Part shown: piece by piece, positions 24,757 to 38,221 of the stretch
Layout of the letters: every line of letters starts with the position of its first letter
How positions within the stretch are numbered: the first letter of the stretch is position 1
DNA from: Certhia americana
Lineage: Eukaryota > Chordata > Aves > Passeriformes > Certhiidae
Assembly (NCBI GenBank): GCA_018697195.1
Contig: CM031879.1
Coordinates: forward strand, 36,319,408 to 36,383,407
Reading direction: 5' to 3'
DNA: 64,000 nt
Notes under the pieces: generated by a model
What the model saw: only the letters and a program-made list of their open reading frames with translations
What the model was told of the DNA's origin: nothing
The model's database searches: none
Translations under genes and position numbers: made by a program

Positions 24757-24780
24757 GAAATATCTATGAAATATCTATGC
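24757..24780 (+). repeat. 11-bp tandem pair
   Basis: The unit tgaaatatcta occurs twice head to tail, consistent with a small local duplication. Confidence 0.8.
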
Positions 24781-25859
24781 TCTGATATTGTGTAATGTAG
24801 CTAATACTTACAATTTATATAACCTGTTATCTTTCGACAGAGTATCTTGGAAATGTTAACTAAACCCCATGATAGTGAAGAATAGTATTTTTCCTGCAAA
24901 ATAAACTTTAAACTGTTTAGCCAAGTTCATACTATAAATATCTTCTGACTGTGAATTCCTATTGCAGCTGAGCCCCATTCCTTAAGTAGTGGATTATATA
25001 GGCAAGATAACAGAAGCTGCAGAAAAATCTGAAAAGGGCCAGAAAGAAATTGGTATGAAAAAATTGCTAGGATTACTTTTAGTGAAGATTCTTGATCTGA
25101 ATTTCTTCTGCTTGAGCCCTCTGTGAAAGTAGCTTAAACTTTCCAGCAATTAATCAAAAGATGATGCACAAGTGAAGTATGGAAACATGAAAAGTTTAAC
25201 ACTCTGTATCACATCAGCTGAATGAAGAGAGCAATGGGATAGCTGCATAGCATTATCTCAATTAAATGCATTCATCAGATTTCTCAAGCATTGTATTAAG
25301 CCTTAGTGCTAGTGTTTTCTGTGACCTAATCACTGCAGAAATTCAGATAAACTACTAAATGAAGATCAAGACCTTCATGTATAATTACCAGAGAATAGTT
25401 GAATATCTTCAAGGTGCTCTCTGAAGATTGTTTCTTTGAAAATTAGAGTATGAGATTCAGAAGAGACATTTCTTTATTTTTTGCTTTTGAATAAGTCAAT
25501 GACACAGAAGTTCTTTACTCACTACTATTTTCTGTATATATTGACTTTCTTCTTTACTTGGATTTGTGTTTTCAGGACTTGCATAGACTGGAAATCTAGC
25601 TTGTAGATATATTCATATATGGAGATGTGCATTTTGTTTCACAGAAAAGTACACCATGTAAGCAGATGTAGTAAACAAAAAAATCAGTTTTGGCAGTGAA
25701 TACATTTAGCCCTGTGAGTAATTGAAAAAAATATGATAGGTTGTCTCCTGCTTCAATCTTCTCCTGCTCAGTAGGTGGAACACTTAAATTTTCACATATT
25801 TCGTTAATTGCCAATTTCTTGCCCTGGCTCTCAGCATTAGCTGTACTTTGACTTCCTAG

Positions 25860-25903
25860 GCTTCATTGATTGTGCTAAGCCATGCTTCATTGATTGTGCT
25901 AAG
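25860..25903 (+). repeat. 24-bp tandem duplication
   Basis: gcttcattgattgtgctaag appears at 25860 and again at 25884, identical over 20 bases, spaced by a 24-bp period. Identity of the copies suggests a recent duplication. Confidence 0.9.
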
Positions 25904-27860
25904 GAGTTATATAAGGACATGTCATTTGAACCTTATTATTCTAACACTTCAAAAACAGAAAAAATAATCCTTGCGAAGATGGGACGCATGCATATGATGG
26001 AGAAGTAGAGTAAGAAAAAGAATTTTTTCCTTTTAGAGCCTATTGGAACAATAGTCCTGGGTTACAGTGATGTGAGCATGAACTTAAGGAAAACTACTCA
26101 GATGTATTTTATTGTCAGATTCTAAATACAATAATCTGACAGTGTGTCCCAAATCCTGGTCTTCCTCATTTATTTACTTCCTTCACTGCCCAAAAATCTG
26201 GCTTCTGGGAGCACCTCTCTGAACCCAGAACACTTCCTTGTGCATCAAGGGAGTTGTCTGGTAACATTTAGCAATGCCTTAATCAGCAGACTTGGTGGTC
26301 CAAGGACAAACACCATGTCCCCACATGGCAGTTTTAGGAAAAGATCACCAACCTTAATTTTTTGGTTTTGTTGTCACAGAAGAATTCATAAGGGGACATT
26401 GTCACCTCAATCCCTTTGTGACTGTCCATGCACTACATATTTGATGTAACAATAATGGGAATAGAATATTTTTTTTTCTGTTGGCAGATCTCCCTTTTGC
26501 AAGTATAGATCAGAAAGTTAATGTGTTACAGTATGCATATCACATCAGTGCTGAAAGAAAAATCTCATTATGCTAAATCACCATCACATAGTGATGTGTC
26601 AGATACTAGAGTAGTTTCAGCCAAAAACATTTCTAAGTGTTGCCAAGGTAAATATCATAGCATCACAGTCTGTTTAGTGGCTGCTAACAGATAAGCGTGC
26701 ATGGAAAGAGGCATTTCCAGAAGTTTTCTCCCCTTGCACAAGGTAAAGCACAAAAAACCACATTTCTGTTATAAATCATTAAAATCCTAACAGACCAAAA
26801 TCGATGTCTGATACAGGCTCAAAATCAGCTATAGTAATTTGTAATAACACAGAATAAGACAGATGCCAGAAAATCTTCTGAAGAACACTTACCTTGGATT
26901 TTCTTAGTGTTATTTATAGATAATTGCTCTACCTACATTTTCCTTTTACTGCTTACTTCTCTTCCAGATAATGTAGTCTGCTTCTCTGAATGTGGGCCAC
27001 TTCAGACTATGGTGTGGATTGATTTCCAGTACATTAACTGATTCTTATGTTATGAAAGGGTTCCTTTCTCATGGCATGCCATTCTTTTCCATTAGAATCT
27101 CATTGAAGCAAGATTTATCTGTCCACCAAATGTCTCCTCAATAAGACTAATCCAATGCTTAGAAACTGAATGACTTTCAAAGGTTTGCCTTGCAGTGGTT
27201 TTGTTTCTTAGCTTGTTGAAAAAGGCTGCTGAGTAAAAAGCTTCAATATATGGCACAATACATTACAATATGGAAAATACCTAAATTGTTAAACAATATT
27301 AGCAAGTTTAATTGAAAACTTTAACATGCCTTGATAGCCCTTAATATTTTGATCAGTGTGGAAGTAATTCCATTAAAATGCAAGCTCCCCTCACCTTTCC
27401 CAGTATATGTTTTACAGGTATGCTGTCAACTTCTCTTATCAGGGATTACTTATTATCATATTAGGAACATTTCTTGGTATGCAGTAAAAAAAATATAAAT
27501 CCAGGAGCCCTAATAATCATTGCAGCATAAATGTTTTTTGTGTCAGACTAAGGCCTATGATAGTAAATTTTTGTTTGTATCTTAGAAATGTAGCTGCAGT
27601 TTTTGCAGTTCTGGTCCTGCTCTCCCTTTCTCCACCATTTCATTTTGTCAGTACGCTGGCAAGCTCTTTGGGGTTTCAGCTGGAGCCTTGCCAAGCAAGC
27701 TGAAAAGAGTTCCATTTATTGTTTTTATTGGATACCTTCCTTAAATGTAATGGGTGTGTGAAGATATTCATTTCACTTCAGTGTAGCTGGCTTTTATGTT
27801 CTGTTACCACAATTATGTTGCACACCGATTCTAAGCCATTTCTTCTTTGTTTTCTTCTAG

Positions 27861-27884
27861 GCGGAAGAAAAGGCACATTCAGAG
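27861..27884 (+). CDS. NAV3: NAV3 coding exon 9 of window, 24-nt microexon
   Basis: 24 nt, eight codons AEEKAHSE, phase 0 at both ends. The acceptor is tttgttttcttctag (27860), with a strong pyrimidine tract; the donor is gtaaga (27885). The peptide matches NAV3 and starts the coiled coil continued by the next exons. Its size and symmetry put it in the class of microexons, which in vertebrates are often neuron-specific. Confidence 0.94.
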
Positions 27885-30147
27885 GTAAGAACTTTTCTTC
27901 ATTTTTATATTTCTGTATTGCCTAACACTATTTTATAGTTTAATTTTACCTGCTTTGGCTAAACTGCAAAGTTGGTAGGGAAAATACACCCTGTGTCTTT
28001 GCATCACCTTTTAAGAAGTATTGGTGAGAACCTGGTGCAGCTTTTAGTGTACTAGAAGGTGTTTTCATAGGATTGTGCTGAAGAAAGCCTCCTGGCAGTC
28101 ATTGTGAAAAGATGAAAAGAATCGGTGAGTACTGGGCGTTGAGTGGAGGAGTTGAGATAGGTCTAATTTCAGACTTAATACCACTCTGTGCAGGATCTAA
28201 GGGATTGTGCAATTCAAGGAAAGGTGCTGCCTTTCAGGAGGAAAAATACTTCAAATGATCGCTTTGAACTTCTCTCCTTCACATTTTGCATTATATTAAA
28301 TTTCTGAAACTGACTACTTTGATGGATTTCAGAGCAATGCAGATTGATTTCAGATACAAATCAAATTTGACGTGGAAAATAGCTTCTTTCTCCTCACAGT
28401 GTATAAGAGTGGTTGAGAAGCCTGGGTCAGCAGCTGGATACAATTACAGCCTTTCTAAAAATGAAGTCCTGGTTGTATTAAAAGGCCACCAAAGAATAGC
28501 AGCAATAAAATACAGCACCAAGGGGTGCATTTCCACTTTACAGAGCTATGCCTTGCAACTCCTTCATTTATGCTGCTCTTAATTTTGCTATTCTAATCAA
28601 AGAAAAAGTAAACAAAAAGATATTTTGAGAAAATTGAACAAATAAACATATCCTTCCCTCCTTGCTGCAGTATATTTCAATATCATTTCATCTAAGATCA
28701 CATCTCTTAAAGTTAAAACAAAGTAGCTAAAGAGGCATGCCATAGCTCAGTAGTGTAAATTACAATTCTTAATTTTATTGCCTTTTATATAGGGTTTTTA
28801 TAGAGAGATGAAGCAGCATTTCTTTCCTGTATGTTTCTACATGACATTTTCTTGGAATCTGGGTCTGCTTGAGAGGTTCTTACAGGAGATGTTGAACAGC
28901 ACTTCATGAGACCTACCTTTGTGAATTTGCAAGAACATGATGAAAGTAGCTTAAGCTGGGATCAAATAATTGCATTTAAAAACCAAAGAGAAAACTAGGA
29001 AAAATAAAAGGGTCCATCCAGGATGAAGAACAGCTCGATGATCTGCCCCTGTTGCACTGAGCTAGTGTAAATGCCAGAGCTATTTTTGTGTTATAGAAGT
29101 ACAGGAACTTACTCACTTTGCTTGTGCAATATTCCTTGTTGGTTTTCACGGGAGTCATAAAACTAAAGTACTGCAATAGTCTTTACTAGTGACTGTAAAT
29201 ATTCTCTTTCCTAGGCTAGATTTACCCATTTAACTTCTCTAGTCTCAAATATTTTATGTCTGAATATGAAAGGCTCTTCTCCATGCTGTGCTTGATTTCA
29301 ATACAATGCCCAGAAGTCCCTGTATGATCTCAAATAGGGTTAAATGAGCTTAAAATGATGTGCAAGCTTCTTGCTAGGTATCTACCCCATCTGAAATGGA
29401 AACAGATATTTTTCCTAAGGATTCTGGTTTTCATTAAGGGATAAAGGAGTCTTGAGTTTATTTTCATGTCAACAAGCACATTTAAAGCTACATTTACTTC
29501 TTTTTAAGTTGGCAGGCAAGTTTTTGAATACAATATAAGGTTTAAAGAGGTTGCATGTTTGGATTTCAGGCACTGTAGGAGGCACGTGTTAGAGGAAAAG
29601 AAATACTAATTTACCTCACCTAATTTTAGACATCATAAAGAAAATTTGTCTGAGGTACCCATCAAAGCCTTCTTCATGCTAGGCAGCGTTTTTCACATTA
29701 TCTTAGTCTAATGTAGGCCTCCACCATATGTTGGTTGCATCATGTCTACAGTCATGCACAGTGAACCTCACCCAAATGCACTCACATTTCAAAACCATCC
29801 AGAGTGGCTCTCCTTGATTGCTCTAAGCATATGTTTAGAACTTCTAGGATTTGGTGAAAACTCAGGACACTTCCCTTGCAAAAGAGGACAGCACATACAA
29901 AGTAATTAAGCATTTGCCCATATGTACTCCCTTAACTGGAATCCTGGCTTGTATACCAGTTAAGTGCTAGAAAAAGTTTGGAGCAACACTAAGAGACAAC
30001 ATTTAGTAATCTATATTTATGGATAGTTCTAAGATTAAAATCTGAAACTTGTCTTACAAGACATTGGTGATCTCTCAAGAAAACATACAAAATACCAACA
30101 ACAAAAAAAATCGTTGAAATACTGACAGCAGTGTGTTGTTTCTCTAG
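27885..30147 (+). other. NAV3: Intron, 2.3 kb
   Basis: No recognisable repeat family or coding signal. It ends in gtgttgtttctctag. Confidence 0.88.
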
Positions 30148-30225
30148 CAAATTCAGAAACTACGGAGAGAGTTGGTTGCATCGCAAGAGAAGGTTGCTAC
30201 CCTTACTTCTCAACTGTCAGCAAAT
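30148..30225 (+). CDS. NAV3: NAV3 coding exon 10 of window (coiled coil)
   Basis: 78 nt, 26 codons, phase 0/0. It begins QIQKLRRELVASQEK and ends LTSQLSAN. Spaced Leu/Ile/Val with charged residues fit a coiled-coil heptad pattern; navigators oligomerise through such segments (family knowledge). The donor is the ideal gtaagt at 30226. Confidence 0.96.
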
Positions 30226-30396
30226 GTAAGTATTTTTGCCTGTGATGACAAGTAGTATCAACTACATTATCAATAGCTCTTACTCAACACACAGTATTGG
30301 AGACTTTATACTATTTATTTATTTGGGTTGGGTTTTTTTTTTCCAAGTTAATGACTTCATTAAATTTCTATATTGCCCCAGCTTCAAAAAGTAATT

Positions 30397-30441
30397 GTGT
30401 GGAAATGGAAAGTAGAGAGTGGAAATGGAGAGTTTCCACAC
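30397..30441. repeat. Small inverted and direct repeat patch
   Basis: gtgtggaaa at 30397 is complementary to tttccacac at 30433, and gtggaaatgga occurs at 30399 and 30419. This indicates a local rearrangement of a short segment. Confidence 0.7.
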
Positions 30442-31637
30442 TTTGAATGTGGCAGTCCTATTCTGTTCAGTTTCATCCTTTTCTCAGAATCAATTATAAA
30501 AAAAGACCAAAAGTAAGGAGACACAACCAAAGAAAGGCATGATTTTCATATTCTAATAGAACTCATTAGAGTTTCATTTCACAAAGACAAACCCTGCAAA
30601 ATGCAGTCAGATGTGAAGGGAAGCACAATGTACAAGTGTATACAGAATTTATATGCTACAAAAAACAGTGCTGGTATATAACTAACTAAAACTGAGCTAT
30701 TTCACAGAGAGCTTCCTGGTGTTCCTTCCAGTTGACATATATTGGTAATATGAGTTATGGAACATGCTTTTTGAAAATAATGCCAGGTACAGAATATGAG
30801 CTTTAATCCTGTCTGGTTGCTGTGGTTTCAGGTGAAGTTACTGAACAATCTAGAATTGTGAGTTTTAAATGCAGCTCAGACTACATTTACTGTTACTACT
30901 GTGATGGAAATCTGAGATGCAGTTAGAGGAATGTATCACTTTGGAGTTCAAGAAAGCACTTTCCTGATATCTTGGGCAGCCCATACACTGCCTTTCTTTG
31001 AAGTATAGGTGTCCTGAACATTTAGATTTATAAATACTTCTGATTAAAAAAAAAAAAACAAAAAACCAAAAAAACTTCATCTTGTGAGGAAATAATCTCT
31101 CGCTCTGTGAAAGTTGCTTGTTCATGTGTGACTTCCATACATGAAAATGTGAAAGAGCTAGTTCAGCGCTTCCTTCTCTGTTCAAATAGCTGCAGAGCAC
31201 CTGTGGGCATTTGTACATCTATAGCAGTGTAGGTTGCCAGACGCTTCTGAGTACTGAGAATCAACTAGTGAATCAGATGATGTGGAACATTGAGATGTTT
31301 GTAAATTCAAAATCTGGATTCTGAGTTGGGTTTTTCATTTGAGAATATATAGCTAGAATAGCCAGCATATCTATATTTAATATGGGGTTCCTTCACTCAT
31401 ATTTAAGACACTGACCATCTTTACCTGTTTGGGAAGTTCTTCATTCACTTATCCTGAGAGCAACAAACTAAAACCCACACCGAGAGGTCAGAAGAACTAA
31501 ATTAGCAGGCTTTGGGTAGGTGTGTTTGCTAGTGAGTCTGTTGTTCTCTGCAGGGCACTTTTCTTTCCATGGCAAATGCATAAGTGCAGAAGCTCTGCAT
31601 AGAAGTGGGGAGCAGAGGGAGATGATCCCTGGCTGGG

Positions 31638-31638
<1 letters not shown>

Positions 31639-31670
<32 letters not shown>
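31639..31670 (+). repeat. (TG)16 microsatellite
   Basis: Sixteen uninterrupted TG units, flanked by gggctggga-like and acacag sequence; likely polymorphic. Confidence 0.97.
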
Positions 31671-31671
<1 letters not shown>

Positions 31672-31788
31672 CACAGCACAATCACAGACATGCCCACATC
31701 CACTCTGAGTGCCCTGATGTTATCCAGAGGAGTTATCTTGATTCCAGCAAACCCCAATTTAATGAAAGATGTGTCTGTCCGCAGTCAG

Positions 31789-31841
31789 AAGTAGATGATC
31801 CTTAAAGGTCCCTCCCAATCCAAACCTTTTCATGATTCTAA
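31789..31841 (+). mobile_element. CR1 LINE 3'-end fragment
   Basis: agtagatgatccttaaagg then tccctcccaatccaaacc and catgattcta follow the CR1 3' terminus in plus orientation. Severely 5'-truncated. Confidence 0.8.
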
Positions 31842-34249
31842 GTAGAGGTGTCATATCAGTAAAACTAAATTGTTTGCCCTTGTTGGGCTTGTGCTCAGTG
31901 CCTGTTCCAGATGATAACTCAGACCCCTGGTACCTCTCCTCTCTTTACTCTGCAGGCAGAAAAAATAGTTTTCCCTTCTCTCCTTCCACTGACTCAGAAC
32001 AGAAAACACCAGTGCATTCTTTCTAACTGCTGTGTCAAAAGGGAGAGTTTAGATTACTCAGTCTCCATCACTTTTCAGCCAACCCAGAAATGCTCTAGTC
32101 TATAATATGGCAACAAGTGCAATGAGGTGAGGATGTCAGAGCATTCTCTTCAGCTGAGGAAATGAAACCAATGTATTGTTTGTTTGGACAAACTGTGTCC
32201 ATTTCTCCTCAGTCTTACTTAGAAGTCCTTCACTATATCTCTGGCCAATATGTCTTCCTATTAAATAGACACCATACAGGATGGTTTCTAATAACATTAC
32301 TTATTCTAGACAAATTGTCTAGGAAAAAAAAAAAAAAAGCCAGCTCCCAGTTATACTCAGATTTGATCCATGATTCGAAGAAACTGAGTCAAGTTAAAAA
32401 CGGGTATTTTGGCCTACCACATTTGGTTAATTTAATCATGTTCTTTTGACTGTTACACATCTCCTAATCCATCTACATGGAGATATTCTTTAAACTCTAA
32501 ACATATAAGCAACCCTAAGTCTGATCCATTTTTCACATGCATTTTTTAAATTATACAAGAGAAATCTTTCCTCTTGCCAAATCCGTAACATGTAGAAATT
32601 CCTTCAAAATCAGATTTTCAGGAGCATGAAACTTAGAGGCTTCAAAATCTCCAGGCATGAACAAAATTATATTCACAATGAATACCAGCTTAAAATAAAA
32701 GTAGATATCACTGGATATTGGGAGTAAATATTTTTGGCAGGATGATCTCATGAGATACATACTTCACAAAAAATTGAAAAGTATTTCACAATAAACCTAG
32801 TCCTGAGTTCATTCTCTGCTGTTTCTGGTACAGAACTTGTAAAGTATTAAAACAACACTTCCACATGAATCCAAACAATCAAAAGAGACTGCTTAAATGT
32901 TTTAGCACTCCTTCTGTCAGTCCTTCAAGGACTTTATGTGAACAAATTCTACAAAGTATCTCTTAAACATCAGAAATAGAATCCTGCTTGAAAGCAGAGA
33001 GTATATTCAACTATTCAATTGTGATAGAACTACTGAAATTTAGTCTGCTTACAGAATTCATGTTTAAATGCTGGTTATTAAGTACTTTCCATAAAAATTC
33101 TGTGATTTATTAACAAACAATTGATTTAACTTGGCAAACTTATGGAAAACCTAGATGGGTTTCTAAATTTCATGAACTTGTGCTGCCTTAGCAATGGATT
33201 TCTTGCAAATATTTGTTTACCATTTATTTTGTAGTCTAAGAGACATATATCACCAGTCGTTCCCTTTTAAAGGACAAAAATTCCTAATCACAAAATCAGA
33301 AATTTTTTATCAGAAAGGAAATCAAATCTCTACGTGCATAATACTACTGTGACCCTCATTTTGAGACGCATTTGCTCATCAGTAAGGCTGAAACTTGGAC
33401 GAACATAAAGTTTAATATGGAAAAGTTTGATCACTGCCTGTCTTCTCTGTAGATGCATCCATCTCTGGCAGACTGTACGAACAGAGTATTTTTAGTGGTG
33501 CCTTGGATAACCAGAAAAATGCTCTGTCCTTTCTGATGCTTATGCTATACATGCATTCATCATTGTGTTAGTCCTAAACTCCTCCTAATTTCCATACCTT
33601 CACTGTCTGAAAATATGCAGCATTTTTTGACTTGTTGTGATCTGGAGAAGGAAACTGTTTACAGCCAGAAATCTTCTTACTCCATAGTTCATCTCAATGT
33701 CAATTTGTTGTTAACATTTCCCTTTGTAGAACTGAGCAGAAGTATTGTGCACAAGGGAAAAAAAAGAGCATCATATTCAGGTCATTTCAATATTATTTGT
33801 GCCTTTCTTTGCTTTTCCATAGAAGACTGTAGGTGACATTAGTACATAAATCATTAAAAGACTGGCAGGTTGAAATTTGACATATTTAATCAAGCCTTTG
33901 TTTGATACATTATTTTATACCAAAATCTGCCAGTTGGAAGTTACTGCATTTCTCAGGCATTATTGAAAACGCTGATAAAAATTTTCTTATTTGGTTTCAT
34001 TTGTTGTTCAGGTTTTGTTGACTGGACTCAAGTACAGTGCTTGACTTCAGCAGTTTATTTCATTTGATTAACCCCCAAGTGCCAAAGTGTTTTGCCTGCA
34101 TATGATTAAATTCAAGCCGGGTCCAGCTGTCGCTTGGATGCTTAATTTACAGATTTTCTCTGAGTTTCTTGCTTTACCCCTGGCATCTGTCTCAGTGTGG
34201 CTGAAGGGTAAATTTCAATCCTAATTCAGAAAGGGCCTGTTTTCAGTGT

Positions 34250-34710
34250 GGAAAATGTCCAAACAGCAGTCTCTGTGTGTGACTGACAAGGGCTCAAATT
34301 CCAGTGAGCAGCCTGACCCAGCCTGTTCAGAGGGACTTTGATCAGTGCTTTGTGCTGTATAAAGCTGAAGGGTGCATGCTTGCAAACTGTAGTAGAGCCA
34401 GGATGCCAGTAGAAAGCGGAGGGGGTTTTCTGGCTAATGCTCTTGTTTGGCCAGCTCTGAACCGCTATCCTACAGCCAAGCAGCAAGATGCTAGCAGGCA
34501 GCAAACAGACAAGGTCAACAGATGTACAGTTGCTGCTTGCAATCAGCCCGATCTCTTCTGGCCTTTCACACCACCTTTCATTCACCCGAGTCAGGTGGGA
34601 GGAACTTTATTTATTTACCTTTGTTTTATAAGTCTAAACACCACAGGTCAAATTCCAAAGTGTGTGGGAAGACAGATGCTTCATATGTGAATGTCATATT
34701 CAGGACAGGC
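34250..34710. other. Less AT-rich intronic island, function unknown
   Basis: Compared with the surrounding sequence this stretch has fewer A/T runs and a higher share of CAG/GCC-like words. It is open for 128 codons on the plus strand (34304-34690) and 119 codons on the minus strand (34226-34585); neither frame resembles a known protein. It could be a conserved non-coding element or an old eroded insertion. Confidence 0.35.
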
Positions 34711-35399
34711 TGTAAACCTGAGAGCTGAGGTATTTCAGGTTTGACTAGCTGGGATAATTTACTAAATATTTAAAATGAAATTTGTCATCTTAGCACTGAA
34801 GTAATTCCCTAAGCATCCATCTCTTTGACTATTTCCAATGTGTATTTCACGTGTTAATAGAAGTAAAAACTAATTCATACGTGAAGGATATCTACAGATT
34901 AAGAGCTGTGCATCTATGTATCTAATATCTATGTCATGTTAATGATGAATATATTTTGCTGCAGGTATACTTCAAGTAATGCCCAGTTACTTAACTCTAA
35001 TTCCAGAATGCATTTTTTCAAGTACAAATACTGCATTTAATTGTTAAGACATATTTTTACTTTAGAATGAGCATTATATAAAGCACATGTAATATTCAGG
35101 CTACTCTTTGAAGTATTGCAATGCTGTGTGTATGCCATGAATGAAACTACTGAATCTTACACAGAGATTTCTAAGGTGTGAGAGTCTGGCTGTATCTCAA
35201 AAAAGCAAAAAAAACAATTCCTAAATCTTTTTACATGAATGAAAGAATGGAAACTTTTAGATAAATAAAATTATCCTCAGAAGTCAAGGATTAACAATCC
35301 AATCAAAATAAATTACAAAATTTTTAAGTGTAAAAAAGTTTCTAATTAGAATTTTTAATTTCTGATGAGCATTATTAAAGACACAGATACTTCTTTATC

Positions 35400-35475
35400 T
35401 TTGCTTTTTTATTATTTTAATAAAATTTAATAATTATTATTTAATTATTAATAATTTAATTAATTTAATAATGTT
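35400..35475. repeat. AT-rich low-complexity tract
   Basis: About 75 bases of almost only A and T built from taat/atta words. Confidence 0.8.
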
Positions 35476-37316
35476 ATGACTTATTCTACATTTAACTTTT
35501 TAAATGCAAAGCCTGATTTCTAATGGAAATATATACATTTGCATATATTTTATGTATACTTCAACACATATGCAAGTATACTGATGATTTATCCTTTTTC
35601 AAACTAAGTTTCTTATTTTGCTGTATAGTATTTCTGTAGGGAAAATCTTCTTACATTTTCAAGTAGGAGATCCCTGGACAGATGAATAAATGAATATTAG
35701 CTGCCATGGAGGAAGACAGAACAGTTTATTACTCTGAATGTAAAATTAATATTTCAGTAGAGGATTACTGTCTTGTAATAAACATTTAAAGCAATGAACA
35801 ATGCAATTAAAAAAGGGTTTTTTCTTGAATAGTTTTTGGTCAATGGGACTTTGAATTAAATTTCTTTATTATTAGCAAATCAAGACCTAATAGTCTTTAC
35901 TTGAAATGAGAGGAAAAACATATCATCTTGATCCAATTACATTTATGATGCAAAATTTTGGTATAATATTCCAAGAAGGTAATGTATTTTGTCACTGGCT
36001 GAATTTTAGTCAGAATCCTTGCGACATGGCTGTCTTTCTCTAAAGGCTGTCAGAAAATAACAGTTTCAGTGACCTTTAATGCTGCTTTTTAGTACTTAAA
36101 TTTTCCTGTAAGTTCTTTGTTGTCTATTCATGTGCAATATAGGATGAAGTTGTAGCTATGGAATAGGAAGATAATTTGCAAAAGTATGCATAGTTTGGTA
36201 CCAAAGTACTGTGGTTATTACAGTCTAATTGCTAGAAAAGGAAAAAAGCATGCATAATTAAACAAATTATTCCTCTTTCAAGCCCTCAGTCCCCACTGTA
36301 ATTCTCAGAGTAAAGCAGAACCATGGGCCATCAGCCAAGCCATAGGGTTTTTTTATGAGTGAGCTCCATTAGTTTCCTGTGAAACAAAAGTAATGAAGAG
36401 ACATATTTATCTAGTCTCATGTTTATGTGGAGTTAGTCATTGTGGTATGTGTCCTTTAACAAGAGTTACCTCTAAGATATCCCTACAGACACAGAAAGCA
36501 GATAGATTGACCACTATGCCGACAAGTAATTAAGTGTACCTAAGTAGTATACTGTAATTTATGAGGAGCAAACTTTTAGTGAGTTTAATATGAATAAAAT
36601 AAGTGGCTTTCAAGTTTCCTAGGTATTTATAGCAATCCAAAATTATTTACAAAACACAAATGTCACTCATCAGTATAACAGTTCTGAAGTGGAGATGCAG
36701 AAGTAGCCCACTCTTATATATATGGCAATCTATTCGAGGGATAATATACAGAGCAAGGTGGCAAGAGGCTCTTTTCCCTCTCCTAAAATGCAGAACAAAA
36801 TCTTCTTTGGACCATGTCTTTTCTTGATTATACCTCAGATTCAGTACAACCACATACATTCAAACAATTTCAACTATGCTTGTAAAAGCATGCCAATCTG
36901 CAACTGAAAAATTTGCCGAGTACTGTGTGTGCCTGCACTGCTATAATGAAAACTTAATTTCCTCAGTGAAGAAGCTCAGTTAATCCATTTGTGCATATAA
37001 ATATGGTGGGTTTGAGTTATATTTCCAAGTGCAAATGTTTGGAGACTTTGTCTGTTGCCACTTTTGAGATGGTAACAAGAAAATAAGCATTTCCTAATGT
37101 TTTTACTATTTGATGTTGGCAGAAAAATGGATGGAATTATATGGACTATCTTAAAATTAAACTGTTCCTTTCCCTTGGCTGTACAAGCTGGCTTAGCATA
37201 TTGGGATTTTTATGACCACTTGCTCTTCTTTTCCTACAAAGTTACAAGCCAGATAGATCTGATGAAGTGTTATTTGTATAAATTTAGCTTGCATACAGTG
37301 TAGGATGCTGGTTGTT

Positions 37317-37336
37317 AAAAAAAAAAAAAAAAAAAA
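37317..37336 (+). repeat. A homopolymer, 20 nt
   Basis: Twenty consecutive A without a recognisable retroposed body upstream. Confidence 0.9.
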
Positions 37337-38137
37337 GGTTTATTTTTTAAAATCTTTTGTTCTCTTTCAACTTTATTGTTTTCTATACTGAGAAGTAAGA
37401 CTTCTGGTTTTCAAGATTTTATTTTATAAATATATTTGTGCATATTATAAATGTTATATTTATATTTTGCAAGATATATTTTATTTCTGAATTTGTCATC
37501 TCTTCAGAATGGTGGGAGGTTTTGTCGTTTAGTATTGTTCATTTTTATGATGGAGAGTGCTTTGCCTGTTAAATAAACATTTCCTCTCTCTGAGGAAATC
37601 TTTTTTCCCAAACCAGTTAAAAAACCAGGACAAGCACACACAGATATATATGATCAATATAATATTAATAGGCTAAGCAATAACATTTTATAAGAATAAC
37701 TGTGATTTTTATTTTTTGTTTGTTTGAGGCTCAGGATTTTTCTGAGGTGTTTTATTTGTGAAGTTAAAATTTGCTTTTCAAGATAAAGTACTTGAAGTCC
37801 TGTTTTGAAGTGTCCAGTAATTGAAAATAATTGCTCCTGGACTTCTCTGGGAGCAGACTACTTTTGTCCAATATATCAGTAAACTTAAAGCCAGGCATTA
37901 AATCTATAATTCATTCACAGGCAGAGATACCTGAGCTAATCTCATTGGAGGTTAAAGAAGCCTGAGGAGCACTGGGTTCATTAGGCTGATTCACCTATGC
38001 AACTTAGCTCAGTCTGAGTTTAAACTAATATTAAAGAGCTAGAGAAAATCTGCTTGCAGGAAAAACATACTTGTAAAAATCAAACAGATCAGGGAAAATT
38101 TCCCTATTATAATGAAAATGTTGTCTTTCTTTCACAG

Positions 38138-38221
38138 GCTCATCTAGTAGCAGCTTTTGAAAAAAGCTTGGGAAATATGACAGGCCGATTGCAAAGTCTA
38201 ACTATGACAGCTGAACAAAAG
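38138..38221 (+). CDS. NAV3: NAV3 coding exon 11 of window (coiled coil)
   Basis: 84 nt, 28 codons, phase 0/0. It begins AHLVAAFEKSLGNMTGRL and ends TMTAEQK. It continues the coiled-coil segment and could be skipped in frame. The donor is gtaggt at 38222. Confidence 0.96.

Larger units (their letters stand above)
23275..27860 (+). other. NAV3: Intron, 4.6 kb
   Basis: Contains a palindromic CRE-like site (24647-24654), a small hairpin (24673-24706), an 11-bp tandem pair (24757-24780) and a 24-bp tandem duplication (25860-25903). No coding exon seen. The acceptor is tgttttcttctag at 27860. Confidence 0.88.
30226..38137 (+). other. NAV3: Intron, 7.9 kb (largest)
   Basis: Contains a repeated/inverted patch near 30397-30441, a (TG)16 repeat, a CR1 3' fragment at 31789-31841, A runs at 32323 and 37317, a less AT-rich island at 34250-34710 and a nearly pure A/T block at 35400-35475. 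No coding exon seen. The acceptor is tctttctttcacag at 38137. Confidence 0.88.
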
